Shown here: positions 43,601-54,650 of the stretch, in pieces
How positions within the stretch are numbered: position 1 is the first letter of the stretch
Layout: each line of letters begins with the position of its first letter
Assembly (NCBI GenBank): GCA_963971405.1
Contig: OZ020484.1
Location: forward strand, 22,878,001 to 22,942,000
Source: Psococerastis gibbosa
Taxonomy: Eukaryota; Arthropoda; Insecta; Psocodea; Psocidae
DNA length: 64,000 bases
Reading direction: 5' to 3'
Program-made: the position numbers and the translations under genes
Notes under the pieces: generated by a model
Told to the model about the DNA's origin: nothing
The model's input: only the letters and a program-made list of their open reading frames with translations
Databases searched by the model: none

Positions 43601-44002
43601 CTTCTTCCCCTTACCTTTTCCCTTTTTACTCGATTTTGCAGCAGGTTTAGTAGCAGCTTTCGTCGTGGTTTCCTCTTCATCACTTTCATTATGACCTTTC
43701 CTAGCTGCTCTCTTCCCTCTTTTACCCTTATCTTCATTTTCATCATCACTGCCAGCTGCTCCATTAAAAGTCACTTTCCCCTTTTTTCCTTTGGCAGCTG
43801 TATCGTCATCATCATCGCTAGCAATTGCCTTGTTTTTACCTTTTCCTTTTCTAACAGGCTTTGCCAAATCTACGCTTTCATCGTCAGTGTCATTTTTCAT
43901 CTTACCTCTTGTTTTGCCTTTACCAGAACTATCCACAGTATCTTTACCGACGACATCATCTTCTATATCGGCTGTGCCCTTTTTCCCCCTTTTAGGAGGC
44001 AT
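37627..44002 (-). CDS. ABCF1: ATP-binding cassette sub-family F member 1 (ABC50)
   Basis: Six exons: 44002-41958, 41707-41470, 40643-40472, 39939-39761, 39309-39076 and 37887-37627. All borders are GT/AG and the phases agree, giving 1042 residues. ABCF1 is a soluble ABC ATPase that associates with eIF2 and ribosomes; it has no membrane domain. Residues 1-450 are a Lys/Glu/Asp-rich low-complexity arm with repeated KGKGK and acidic blocks, longer than in human (845 aa total). [16 protein letters not shown] precedes the first ABC domain. NBD1 has Walker [10 protein letters not shown] (about 524), FSGGWRMR (about 642) and LLLLDEP (about 661). NBD2 has GPNGVGKST (about 848), LSGGQKAR (about 933) and VVILDEP across the last exon junction. 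Nothing essential is missing. Head to head with ZCCHC10-like. Confidence 0.97.
38000..38210 (-). mobile_element. SINE family A, copy 2 (in ABCF1 intron 5)
   Basis: Full-length minus-strand copy, same strand as ABCF1: tail aaataaataaatattgactc, body atgccctccgaagtatggcc, B box tgggactcgaacc, end gtaccacctatcgatgtcct. Confidence 0.85.
38728..38790 (-). repeat. tRNA-like SINE head (family C)
   Basis: Copy of 24431-24503 (gcgggattcgaagccacgat, aaccggggcgtcgtcttaac), truncated, directly before the family B repeat at 38796. Confidence 0.5.
38796..39030 (+). mobile_element. Dispersed repeat / SINE family B, copy 1
   Basis: Starts ggttaagtcatgctttcgcc and ends tgggtccataaagtccttaa. Two more copies lie at 51952-52190 and 55450-55700 in the same orientation. 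The tail aaagtcctta is shared with SINE family A. Confidence 0.75.
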
Positions 44003-44655
44003 GTTTAATCCTTTTACGCTCTAGCGTAACCACAAAAAGAAAATTTCACAATTAACGTCAGAACAAGAAACATATGTGCCCAGACATGAGACAAGTACGA
44101 GAGTTTAACTTTGGTTTTGGTTGGTTGGCTGCCCACTCACCAGAGGGCAGAGTGAACTATTTTCGAAAACTCATTGTGCTACAGCCTTCAACAAAAAAAT
44201 CTTATCCTAAAATTTTTAATAATTTCTTGTAAAAAAATTAATATTTATATTAAAATACGTTTTTATTGGCAAAAATGTTGGAAAATATAAATGACCCATT
44301 GTGATCACATTTGCATTTGTTTTGTCTAGTGTTAAAATGAAAGGAACATTTTTCGTGACGTGTTGTCAAATCCCAATCAATTTTTTGATTGGCGGGGCGC
44401 GATTGAGGCCAAGATCTGATTGGCTGGGCGCAAGCATTTCCCAATTCGAAAGAGGTTCATTTGGCATTGTCTGATTGTCATTGTTGTCAAGTTGTTACTT
44501 GTTAGTAGTTGTTTGTTGACGCCATCGTCGCCATCTGCCATCGCCATGATTTTAAGTTTATATTTGTGATAAAATCTAATAATCGGAATAAGTATATATA
44601 TAAGTATCGGTTTGATACATTTGCTAACAATAGTCTGACTATTTTATTGTATAAT
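44003..44655. promoter_or_regulatory. Divergent promoter of ABCF1 and ZCCHC10-like
   Basis: Between the two start codons. tgattggcggggcgc (44386-44400) and tgattggctgggcgc (44417-44431) are a 15-bp repeat combining an inverted CCAAT box with a GC box, 31 bp apart, about three helical turns. A forward cccaatcaa (44372) and a CRE-like gtgacgtg (44355) are adjacent. No TATA box near either gene. Transcription starts are not determined. Confidence 0.55.
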
Positions 44656-47176
44656 ATGACAATTGGTCCGAAGAAAGGGAAGTAAGTAATCTTTGTGAAT
44701 GTTCCCGACATGAAAAGAATTTAAAGTAATGCATTTATTATGGTTGTTCTTGTTTATGATCTACTTTTACTTTTACTACGCCTTTTCCTCATGGAGGGTC
44801 GGCGGCACGGCAGCGTCGTTTCCACATGGTCCTGTCCTGTGCTTCTTCAGTTGAGAGCCCCAATCTTTTCATGTCTTCGGCGATCTTTCTATCCAGTGTT
44901 AGTTTCGGCCTCCCTGGTAGTCTTCTTCCTGGCGTCTCCAGTTCCATTACTCTTCGTTATGATGATTTTAGAAAATTAAGTAGACTTAATAGGCTTGTAC
45001 ATCTCTATAAACTTTAAGTATAGTCTGTAGTGTATAGCCTTCGGGTTTAGGCGTTTAGCACGTCATGGGCCTAAAAAGCTCATGCCCGGGGTCAATGTGG
45101 CATAGGGTTGCCAACTTTTTTTTCTCGAAATAAAGTACATCTGACTTTTGAGAAGGAAGATAAAGAGTACAGCATTTCAAAAAAGAGTACTTAGTTCATT
45201 TACTGTTAAATGAGTCAAAACCAAGGAACTATGGAAACTGCCATACAGAAATTAGCGCCCAAATTCAAAAATTAGTGGGGTTTTACACAATTTAACAGCA
45301 GTAATAATGCAGCAATAGTGCTTATTCATATTTCTGGAAACAGGGGGGCTCGGGGGTCTCCCCCGGAAGAAAAGTCAGTAAATGTCAGTGCAAAATAGTG
45401 GGGTTTTAAGCATTTTAACAGCAGTAAAGTATTGATTTTTTTTAAAGCTTGCAAAGGAATGTGTTTGCAAGTATTTGCAGGAATGCGAATGCAAAGGAAA
45501 GCGTTTAGCTTACCCAATTTGCTGGAAATAAGTAGGAAAAATTTGAAAATTTAAGTGCAAAATAGTGGGGTTTTGTGTAATTTAACAGCAGGAAAGCACA
45601 TATTGTTAATACTCATTTATATAGCTGTCAGTGGGGGGGGGGGGGGGGGGGTCCGGGGGTCTCCCCCCGAGGAAAGGTTTGAAATTTTAAGTTCAAAATA
45701 GTGGGGTTTTACTCATTTTAACAGCTGTAAAGTAATGATTAATTTACTGTATACTTAAATGCTTATCCAAGTTAATTGCTGGAAGCAGGGGGGCCCGGGG
45801 TTCTCCCCGGGGAAAAATTTGAAAATATGGGTAAGTTCAAAATAGTGGGGTTTTACGGTTTTTACAACAGTAAAATTTATAATTTAAGCATGGAAGACAT
45901 ATTCATGTTACCATACTAAGGCTTCTGTTTTGAATGTCCTATTTTATATAGTGCACGCTGATTTTTCTCGGGGCCCCCATGGCCCCCTTTCTGGACCCGC
46001 CACTGCTAAATTTACTTTCACAAAAAAACATTTTTGCTTCTTACATGTTTCAGAAAAAGAGTATTTTTGCGTACTCTGAATGACTTTCAGTTTGTAGAGT
46101 ACACATACATGAAAAAGAGTACAATACTCTGAAATAGAGTACGGTTGGCAACCCTAATGTGGCAAGATGTTGTTGGTCATGGTAGCAGTAGCTGCTAATT
46201 TGTTGACCGCAACATCATGAACTTCTTATCGTCTTAACTTTTTTTGATCTTCTGCCTGGAAGAATATAAACAATGCATGACTGCATGTCTATCTTATAAG
46301 TTGTATGGTACGAACTAGGGCTCTATATTAGGGTGTATAGTGCCTTAGTACGAACTACGAAGAGTAGTAGTCAGTAGTTGGTTGGTGAGTTGTGACGTCA
46401 GCTAATACGGTCGCAACTCTTGTTATATTATAGTAGTAAGTGGCTCCCGCTAGAAATGAGCATGTGAAGAATGCACGAATATTTAATTAAATTGAATAAT
46501 TTAATTCTTTATTACAAATTGATGTTTTTTTATATTTATATACAGTATATAAAAATGGTAGACATTTTATCTTTTCATCGTTACCTGTCAGCGACAATCC
46601 ATCATGCATTGCGTCAGCCCTACTTGTTAACTTGTGGCTATTTAAAATATTATCAAGCTAAAGTTCTAAAAAAATGCGTTATAATTGAGCTGAGATATGT
46701 TTTTCGTGTTTCCTGAATAGTTCACGAAAATGTATTGGTGCCGTTTTGAAAGTTTGCTCCTCAACTATGCTTCAAAAAACTGTTGGATTAATTAAATATT
46801 AAAATAACAGGCTTCTCCCATTCTTAAAATGAAAAGAAACCCAGTGCTCTAATTGTGGTGTAGGCAAGTAACGTTATAGCCTACTTACGATGAAGCATTT
46901 AGTCTGTAGGAAGCGTATAGCTACACTGTAAATATGACCAACGGGAACTCCTAGAACTTATTAGCATAAAGACCAATCCTGATTTAAAACCGGGCTGTGC
47001 TTTGTTAATTTTAGGGACGTCTGTCCGGAAAGTGTACGTTGTCAGAAATGTCTGAAATTCGGACATTGGACATATGATTGTAAGGGGAAGCAGAAATTTT
47101 CTCTCCGGACTACGCGCACTGCAATGCTTCAGAAGCGTGTCAAACAAATGGAGGAGTCAACTAATCAGCAAATCAC
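44656..47176 (+). CDS. ZCCHC10: ZCCHC10-like zinc-knuckle protein (5' two exons)
   Basis: Exon 2, 47015-47176 (acceptor gttaattttag, donor gtaagt), encodes VRCQKCLKFGHWTYDCKGK followed by a basic helical region. This is the C-x2-C-x4-H-x4-C zinc knuckle and flanks specific to ZCCHC10, a small nuclear protein of poorly known function. Exon 1 is proposed as 44656-44681, a 26-base coding start (MTIGPKKG) whose phase fits exon 2 and whose donor is gtaagt; this link is inference. The usual Ser/Lys-rich C-terminus is not found in the remaining 16.8 kb, so the gene is partial here. The intron holds a LINE tail and a hAT element. Confidence 0.75.
44780..44945 (-). pseudogene. RTE-like LINE extreme 3' coding end
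   Basis: The minus strand reads GRRLPGRPKLTLDRKIAED, then GLSTEEAQDRTMWKRRCRAA and DPP, the familiar terminal sequence of RTE/BovB-like ORF2 proteins, truncated upstream. It resembles the end of the copy at 49540-50150. Confidence 0.75.
45103..46156. mobile_element. hAT element carrying the G-rich minisatellite
   Basis: 1054 bp, terminal repeats TAGGGTTGCCAAC on both ends, exact 8-bp duplication ATGTGGCA (45095-45102, 46157-46164). Subterminal gagtac motifs recur at both ends. The interior (about 45330-45900) is four units of the ggggtctccccc minisatellite, up to 19 consecutive G at 45632-45650. No transposase. In ZCCHC10-like intron 1. Confidence 0.9.
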
Positions 47177-47299
47177 GTAAGTTAATATTCTAAATCAGTT
47201 ATATTCATGCCATTTTCTGGGCGTCGTCATCAATTTCTGTATTCTAAAACAAAATAATAATACATAAATAAGGATCACAATCACCGTATTATCGGGTTC

Positions 47300-47540
47300 G
47301 TCAAAAATTCCCTAACCGTGTAGGGAACTTGTTCCAGTAGTAGCAGACGGACGGCCTCGGAAAAAACCTTTACCTCATCCAGTGTCCAAATCTCCCGGGG
47401 TAGCTTGTCAAACAACCGGATCCCCATCTCCCTAGGAGACCTAAGGGTAGCCGTCAGACGACTGCTCTCCCGTAGGAAGCAGTCCTATTTCTGGTCCCAT
47501 AAGTATGGGTATTACCTGATCTGGGGGGCGGGTATAGTTA
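47300..47540 (-). pseudogene. CR1/L2-like LINE RT tail
   Basis: The minus strand reads SRLTATLRSPREMGIRLFDK then LPREIWTLDEVKVFSEAVR, the final domain of a CR1-like ORF2 (G-x-LFDKLP-I pattern). No other part of the element is attached. Confidence 0.65.
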
Positions 47541-48157
47541 GTATACCAATTTCCCAAAATAAGGGCCGGCAAGATACTCTCTGGTCTTTGATACCCGCAA
47601 TGGTTCTCCCATAGTTAATCTGCAATGTAAATTTTCAGTTTTCTTTGAGTAGTATAGAGTAATGACACGTCTCCGATCACATGGCGTGTACTTTTCCACT
47701 ACGATAGGAAGAATTTTTAGTAGTCATATTTCTTGTAATGCAGAAGATTCATGATAAGAATCATTTCAATATAATTATAATTCCACAGTTGATGTTAGCA
47801 ACTTACAATGTGTTAGAATGTGACGGCAATGAAGACCTTATAAATTTTCTTCATTAAGTAAGAAGTGTGGCAATTTATAATGATAGTAGATATGGTTCTA
47901 GTAGTTTAGCCGGTTGAGGTGAACATGTGGTACTGCCATTAATTAGCTCAGACGTGCACCATGAATGAAATTAAATGAAAACCATGTGAAGTCAATGCGT
48001 TGTGTCGTGACGGACTTATAGATATTAATATTGTGTATCATTCTTTAGTCTTGTTCATATTTTCGGTTAAGTAAATAATGGATGATTACTCCGGACTATC
48101 CACGCTAATGGCGCATCATTTTTTTTATTTGTTAAAAGGCTATTTTGTTCATTTATC

Positions 48158-48337
48158 ATGCCTAGGAGAATTTTGAAAAGTGGGGAAAGACAAATTGTTG
48201 CAAATGTTTTGAAAAACTGTGAGGGGGAGAAGCACAGCGACTAGCTCAAAACCCCTTTATCTAAGTATTTGAAAAGGGCAGCTCAATTAACCGACGTATC
48301 CATGTCAACTATTTATCAGATTAAGAAACAAGCCTGA
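48158..48337 (+). pseudogene. Helix-turn-helix transposase N-terminal fragment
   Basis: MPRRILKSGERQIVANVLKN, a stop at 48240-48242, then KRAAQLTDVSMSTIYQIKK and another stop. The pattern (SGER...AN-L, then T-VS-ST-Y-IKK) is that of the HTH region of Tc1/IS630-related proteins abundant in arthropods. No catalytic domain follows. Family assignment is tentative. Confidence 0.5.
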
Positions 48338-48700
48338 TGGTGTAACTCCAGTGGTTCAAAATTGCGATATAAGTTCAGTCACTGGTGAAGGTTATCCAAC
48401 TTTCTTAAGCTGTTTTTACCTCTTATTCGAGATAAATAAGTTATGAGTTTGGAAAAATTTATGCATGTTTCTCTCAAATCCCTCGAGCTGGAAATTTACC
48501 AACATTCGTAGAACTGATGCTTTTATCTGGATTAAATCAACCTTTTCCCCATCATTTATCGTTCCAATTTACTTCAAATGTGGTTGCTTTCCTTGGAATC
48601 AACTATTCACCGGCTGATAAACTGTTTTAATTTGGTTTAAATCGCTGGTTAACATCGTGTTTTACGTCCTGCTAACCTCAGCTAAAAGCCTTTGAGATAA

Positions 48701-48860
48701 AAGGGTATGCTCGAAGGCCCAAATTCAAGAGGACGACGGAGGAAGGAGTAACTAGATGATGTCATGAAGGACCTAGGATGCGACACCTACCTTGTACTAA
48801 AAAGGACCGCACAAGAGTGGGCAAGGAAATTTAAACTTTCGCTGCAAACCAATCGATAGG
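48701..48860 (+). pseudogene. LINE ORF2 terminal fragment
   Basis: Reads GRRRKE, a stop, LDDVMKDLGCDTYLVLKRTA and QEWARKF, the conserved end of a group of arthropod LINEs. Likely the same family as 62900-63730. Confidence 0.65.
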
Positions 48861-49539
48861 TTGAAACTCCAGAGGAAGAACCTCCTGGACGTCAATTTAT
48901 AATTAATGCTCTGTGACAGTTAGTTATTGTCTTCAATGGAATTTCCGTATTCTATAAACAGATGCAGTGTATAGATTGAACAATACTAGGAGAATGAACT
49001 ACATAATTTCAACCATCTACCAAAACTAATCCCAAAGAAATGATACAATTCATGAATTCAACATTAATGAACAAAATTTGTGACATTCAGTCTCTTTTTC
49101 ATTCGCGAAGCGTACAATTCTCTGAGATAGAATCCAAACGAAGCGCTCTAATTTCCACTAGTAATGAAATTAAATTTGAATGAAGGGAAATGTGCGTCTC
49201 CTTCCTTTTTTCCCCGATTTAAAGATCGATTGGTATCCGATAAACTGATTTCACCCCTTTCCAATATACCCCGCAATCATCCATTTCTCCCTTTCGATAT
49301 GTAAATAAGAAAATCTGCATCAGAATCTGATGATCAGATGTTCCCTGCCTGCTAATGAAACTTGTTTTTTATAACCTACTTTTGTTATATCGGACTTTTG
49401 TCAGGAAAGTAGAGTATAATATGCAATTTTAGAAATGGAGGACAGCATTAACGTTGTAGAGTTCAATTATTTATAATTGCCAAAATCAAACCTAAGTACA
49501 GTACTGATTGCAGCCATAGAAAACTACATTGGGAATACA

Positions 49540-50150
49540 ATTTAATGCAGCCAGTTATAGTGCGATATCTGGGAGCAACGTTACGCGAGAATGGCGGCTG
49601 TGGAGACGATGTAAGAGCACGGGTAACCTCAGGTTGGGCCAAGTGGGAGATATGGCGGGAATCCTGAAGGATAGGAGAATGCCGAAGGAACTCAAAGGCC
49701 GCATATACAAGCAAGTGGTGAGACCGTGTATGACCTACGGAGCGGAGTGCTGGCCATTGCGGAGGAACGAAGAGCAACTGCTGCATGTGGCTGAGATGCG
49801 AATGTTGCGGTACTGCCTGGGTTACAAATTGACAGACAGGAGGAGAAACGAGGACATCCGGGCGGAGATGCAAGTAGCACCGATCACCGATAAACTCAGG
49901 GAACGAAGACTGGCGTAGTGGGGCCATACCCTAAGGAGAGAAGATAGACACCTGCTACAACGTGTGAGGGACTACACGGTGGAGGGCCCAAGACCTATAG
50001 GATGACCGAGGATGTCACTTGAAATGAAAGTGAGGGAGGACCTCAGGACCCTGAGTCTCTCGCCGGATGATACCCAAAACCGAAACACCTGGAAGATTAA
50101 GAATCGTGCCGCCGACCCCGTGGGAGGGATAAGGCGCCGTTAAAGTAAGT
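49540..50150 (+). pseudogene. RTE-like LINE RT C-terminus
   Basis: VIVRYLGATLRENGGCGDDV leads, after a frameshift near 49620, into MPKELKGRIYKQVVRPCMTY then GAECWPLRRNEEQLLHVAEM, RMLRYCLGY and KLRERRLAWWGH. A stop replaces a Trp codon at 49917, and the frame continues to the terminal ADPVGG. This order (thumb, then ECW and VAEMRMLR, then RL-W-GH) is diagnostic of the RTE/BovB clade. 5'-truncated and dead. Confidence 0.85.
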
Positions 50151-50174
50151 AAGTTGTAGTCTTTCAAGTTGTCC

Positions 50175-50440
50175 ATCTCAGTGGCGTAAAGTTTTTCGAA
50201 GGGGGGGGGGGCATTGCCCCCTATTTTATGTGTACAAAAAAGGGAAAGCCGTTCTCATGGACGTATGCAGCTTTTCAATTGGGAGGGCATGGACCTTAGT
50301 GTCCCTCACTCAGGCACCTGAGGGTTCGGGAAGACGGAAGGGGGGCCCGGGGGTAAAATAGAAATAGGACTGAAATAGTGGGTTTTTTTTGGTAGCAGTA
50401 ACATTTAGATTTTACAGGCGAATAATAAAATTGCACCAGT
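50175..50440. repeat. G-rich MITE-like segment
   Basis: Starts at cagtggcgtaaag, contains gggaaagccgttctcatgga and ggggggcccgggggtaaaat, and ends near cacca gtgg. It matches 26413-26570 within the composite hAT element and one minisatellite unit. No clear target duplication found. Confidence 0.55.
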
Positions 50441-51007
50441 GGAAATGCACTCGCAGTCCCCTCCTCCCCCTAACCAAAGGGTGCCTACTTTTCATACGTT
50501 CTATATGCGTAACTTAGACTCAGCATAATGAACTTACGCAATGTGATTTTTTCCCCTATGCCGGCCGGAATGTTTCAAAGCGAATGGGCGAATGGTGCGT
50601 TCCTAACGCAGATTCTGAGTTACGATTTTAATGCGCTGCCAAGACTTGACAGCAGCGGAGAGAGTCAGATGGCCGGGTTCTGTTGAGGGGTGCAGTCGCT
50701 GGCCGGCCATTCAGTTCGCGCGTACTTGACGTGTCTCAGTACCGGTGCGATTGAGTGTTCGAAATATATTGATCACTGTGAGTTATCTTTGGACTAGCTT
50801 ATAATCCTCTGCAACGAAGATTTTCTTGTGTTAAACAGTAAATTCGAAATCGTGAGACAAATGGAGCATCAGTAAATAAATATTGTAGCCTACGGTATAT
50901 ATTTTTAAAGGGAACAAGTCCTTGAAAATTGCCAGATATTATTAACATACATATACTGTATGTACATTTGTAGGCTACATAACTAGTAATTGAATAAGAG
51001 TAGGTTA

Positions 51008-51225
51008 GGACATGTAGCGTAGTGGTACGGACTCTGACTTTCACCCGAAAGGTTGTTGGTTCGAGTCCCACACTGGCTACATTTTCTGGCCATGCTTTGG
51101 AGGGCATGTAAAGCAGACGGTCTCGGGCCTTCCTAGTTGAGTGTAAGAGAGGGCTTTATAGCCCTAACTCCGCTAGGTTGGCTTAGTATTAGAAACAATA
51201 AAAAGTCCTTATTTATTTTTTTATT
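51008..51225 (+). mobile_element. SINE family A, copy 3 (best copy)
   Basis: A tRNA-derived head with perfect pol III boxes: A box tagcgtagtgg (51015-51025) and B box ggttcgagtcc (51058-51068). The anticodon-loop equivalent ctttcac contains TTC, so the source may be tRNA-Glu. The body includes ggagggcatgtaaagcagac and gagggctttatagccctaac. The tail is aaaaagtccttatttatttt. Other copies: 34817, 38000, 51588, 54465 and 57502. It was probably mobilised by a LINE sharing the tail. Confidence 0.88.
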
Positions 51226-51587
51226 TTATGTTAAGAATAGGTAGATAAATGAAACCAACATAGACAAAACCGAAATAAAACCAACCCATACAAATTCAAA
51301 ACCAACCTATTGTAGGTCTATGAATCAATGTGGCAGAACTATTTGTGCTTAAGGGCCGTGGTTAGCTTCATAGCTGTATTTCGGGGTAGTATTATACTAT
51401 GTTTGCTAGCTTCGATTTTACTACTAGACAAGATTCTCCTCCTTTTATTTGAAACAGCTTTCTTTTACTGATGATATCACCTACTGCATGTGCAATAATG
51501 AATATAGTACCATCACCTGAAAATTAGACTTATACAATTTGCAGTATTCATGGCAGATTAGGGGCACGGGCGCAGCGAGACCTGCGA

Positions 51588-51755
51588 TAAATAAATAAAT
51601 AGGTAATAACTTTCGTTTTATTACTAAGCCATCTTACCGGAGTTAGGCTCTAAGTCCCTATTTTACTCTCAACTAGAAAGGCGCAGGACCGTCTGCTTTA
51701 CATGCCCTCCGAAGTATGACCAGATGTAGCAAGTGCGCAACTCGAACCAACAATG
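51588..51755 (-). mobile_element. SINE family A, copy 4
   Basis: Minus-strand copy, tail ataaataaatagg, body recognisable (gtctgctttacatgccctcc), truncated within the tRNA-like head at gaaccaacaatggg. Confidence 0.8.
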
Positions 51756-51951
51756 GGTTATGCCCTTTTACAATTATTGCTGGACACACGAATTGTCGCA
51801 ACCGCGAATGAAAAGTTTAATCAATAATAATGATAACTTACGTCTGTACCTAAATTTAGTATTTCTTTTTTTTAAATTGTTAATTTATTAATTTACTCAA
51901 AATTTGTGGGGGGGGGGGGGTCCATGGATATTTTACTCTTATCTCTAATTG

Positions 51952-52190
51952 GTTATGTCATGATTTACCCCGTTACATTGTGTGATTGGTAAGCTTGTCT
52001 CAACTTGTCCATTATCGCCTGTAGCTGATGTAGGTTGACATCGAGGACGTATGCCAGTTTGCCACTGGCCAAAAATTCACGTGGAAACAATATAAATATA
52101 GTAATTTCCGAAATCCATGGGTTTGTTCGAATTAGAAAATGACAAATGGGCACTATACCTAAATAGGCTTAGGTTCATTAAAAAGTCCTT
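51952..52190 (+). mobile_element. Dispersed repeat / SINE family B, copy 2
   Basis: ggttatgtcatgatttaccc to ttaaaaagtccttcaga; includes gcttgtctcaacttgtccat and tgtaggttgacatcgaggac, matching 38796-39030. Confidence 0.72.
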
Positions 52191-53643
52191 CAGACATTAT
52201 TATTATTTATATTTATGAATATGCCACTCCCGGCAAGCGAAAGCTTTGGGGTGGACATATATATATATATTGTATTTCCTGGGAAAAAAATTGTTTTGTT
52301 AAATCTCCCCTAGCTGGTGGAATAACCAATAAAAGAAATAAAAAAAATATTTTTATTATTATGATGACTACCTAAATTTAGTCTTTCTATCGTTATCAAA
52401 ATTCATTCTATAGTCACATGGAGCATCTCTTGTTGGCAATGGCACTGTTAACTCGTTTTGTATTTTCAAAATAAGCACACATTAGTCCGACCGTTTAGCA
52501 CCTGCCAAATACGATACATGTTAAGCATAAGAGGATTTCGATAGCGACCGGTCTAGGATATAATCAGCTGTCGCACTTGAAGGTGTCCAGTTATGCAGCT
52601 GGACTGCATATCGAACTGTCTTTTTTTTATATAAATTGTACGGTATGGTAAATAACATTTAAATGGAAAATTGGCTGATTTAAGCGTTATATGGCGGTCT
52701 GCCTGTAACTCGATTTAGGGCCACACTACTCGATAATTTGACGAAATTCGTCATTTACGTTCACAAAAATATTGTCTAGGGTAAAATTTTTATGTTGTGG
52801 ATAACTTCATTTTGGGGGTTTATATGAATAGATAGGCTGATAGAATTAGAAGCAGTCCTATATTCTTTCCAGTTTCCAAAGTTTGTAAAATTGATAGCAG
52901 AGCCCTCTTGGGATCTAGTTTGTCGCTGCAATAAAAACGAACGAAGACTCAACACGGACAGATTTTATTTGCCTCCTTTATTTCATTACTTAAAGCAAAC
53001 TAAGTTTAACCCTTCCTAACCGAGCCCTAGGCTATTGTTTTCATTTTGTATTTAACTTGTTTTATTCCCATCCGTCTGACTACGAAACCTTTCTAGTATT
53101 TTGCCCAACTCAAAGACCCTGAACCGAATCATACTTTCTTCCAGTGGGTAGCTGCTATGAATGAAATACAGGATGCTATGTTTGATTGGAAAATTGAATG
53201 GTGGCATTAGCCAGCTTTTTAATATCTGCAGAAGGCTATGAAACTTATTGCCAACATGTTGGGACTATTTTCTTTGTGGTGGGACATTTTTGGTATGAAT
53301 ATTACCCAACGTACCGTAACCTATACTCATATTTAATAGATAATCGTATACGTAATACTGGTGAGTGGCGATTGTTGGTTTTTGTTACCCGTTGTTACTC
53401 TGCTAATTTTTGGATTGGATTTGGTAAGAAAGAACGCTATGGAATGTAATGGTTTCTATAAACCACTGAAACTAGGAGGCCTATATTATGAAAATCTGAG
53501 CTTCAAAATGTCTTGTTGCTTTTAGAACTACTTTCAATAAAATTATGTATAGGTACGTTTGAGAGCGAGAAAGCAAGAGAGAGAGAGAGAGCTCTGAATG
53601 ATGCATATTATTATTATTGGTATGAGTAGTAGGGCCTATTTGT

Positions 53644-53971
53644 CAGTGACGTAGCCAAAGGGGGGGGGGGGGTCAGCGGGGGTCCGGACCCCCCCCCCCC
53701 AAAATGTAGAAAAATTGCAAATTTTTAAAATATTTATCTTTAAAAAATTCACCGGGGAGACCCCGGTCCCCCTTTTTCCAGTTTTGTTAATAAATTCTTC
53801 GTCTGCAAAATCAAATTTTTTTGCCGACAAACTATTTCAGGCCTATCTTTGAAAAAAAAACCCCGGGGGGGGGGGCGCCAAATGAAACACCACCCCGTTC
53901 AAAAACCTATTTTAAGCGGGCAAACTTTATTAAAACTGGACCCCCCCAAAAAAAATCTGGCTACGCCACTG
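53644..53971. mobile_element. hAT-type MITE, G-rich
   Basis: 328 bp, termini CAGTGACGTAGCCA and TGGCTACGCCACTG, exact 8-bp duplication CTATTTGT (53636-53643, 53972-53979). The interior has long G and C runs (gggggtccggaccccc) and ccgg-flanked repeats, prone to hairpins. No coding. Confidence 0.9.
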
Positions 53972-54464
53972 CTATTTGTAGTGGGCCTACATCGTACGCT
54001 TGCAACAGTTAACACTCTTGGGGCATGGCATTTGTTTGTATTTTTTCTTAACTTATAAGGAATAGTTGATTATCTTCCATAAAATCATAATGGTTCTTCT
54101 GGTTTTGATGACCCCTAGCAGTGCTTTGATCAGAGAAGATTTGTCATGGAAGTGGCATTAGAGGGTGCTATCTCGTTGAGCTGAGTGCTTAATAGCTTGG
54201 AGTGTAATGCTGAGGAACATTAATCCTATTGATACCTTAAGCCTTTGATCTGCTCGCTAGTAGATACTAATTTGCGGTTTACTCCATCATAGCCGGCAGA
54301 ACATTGTTAGTGAGATGCAAACATGTATGATTCTACTGTCGCTGAGAATGACAATGTAATACAGTACACACTCTATGTACGTAGTTCCTATCCACCGAGA
54401 CAATCCAAATTGTAATGTGTGTCGTGGAATGCTGATCAGCGGGAGGACATTGGACATTATTTGA

Positions 54465-54650
54465 TACGTAATCCGACTTTCACCCGAAAGGTTGTTCAAG
54501 TCCCACACTTGCTTCATTTTCAGATCATGCTTCGGAGGGTGCATGTAAAGCAAGGAATTCCGATTAAGGTTCCTAGTTGAGTGTAAGAGAAGGCTTTATA
54601 GCCCTAACTCCGCTACGTTGGCTTAGGAATAGAAAAAAAATTCATGTATT
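54465..54650 (+). mobile_element. SINE family A, copy 5
   Basis: Head damaged (ttgttcaagtcccacactt, B box lost three bases); body ggagggtgcatgtaaagcaa and ggctttatagccctaactcc retained; tail atgtatttatttatt. Confidence 0.8.

Noticed and set aside
42957-43694. 245-codon plus-strand open frame rich in Ser and Phe
   Set aside because: Antisense of the Lys/Glu/Asp-rich exon 1 of ABCF1; composition is fully explained by the complementary codons.
53198-53449. 83-codon ORF rich in Tyr and Trp
   Set aside because: No homology, no splice signals in frame, no second exon; not supported as a gene.
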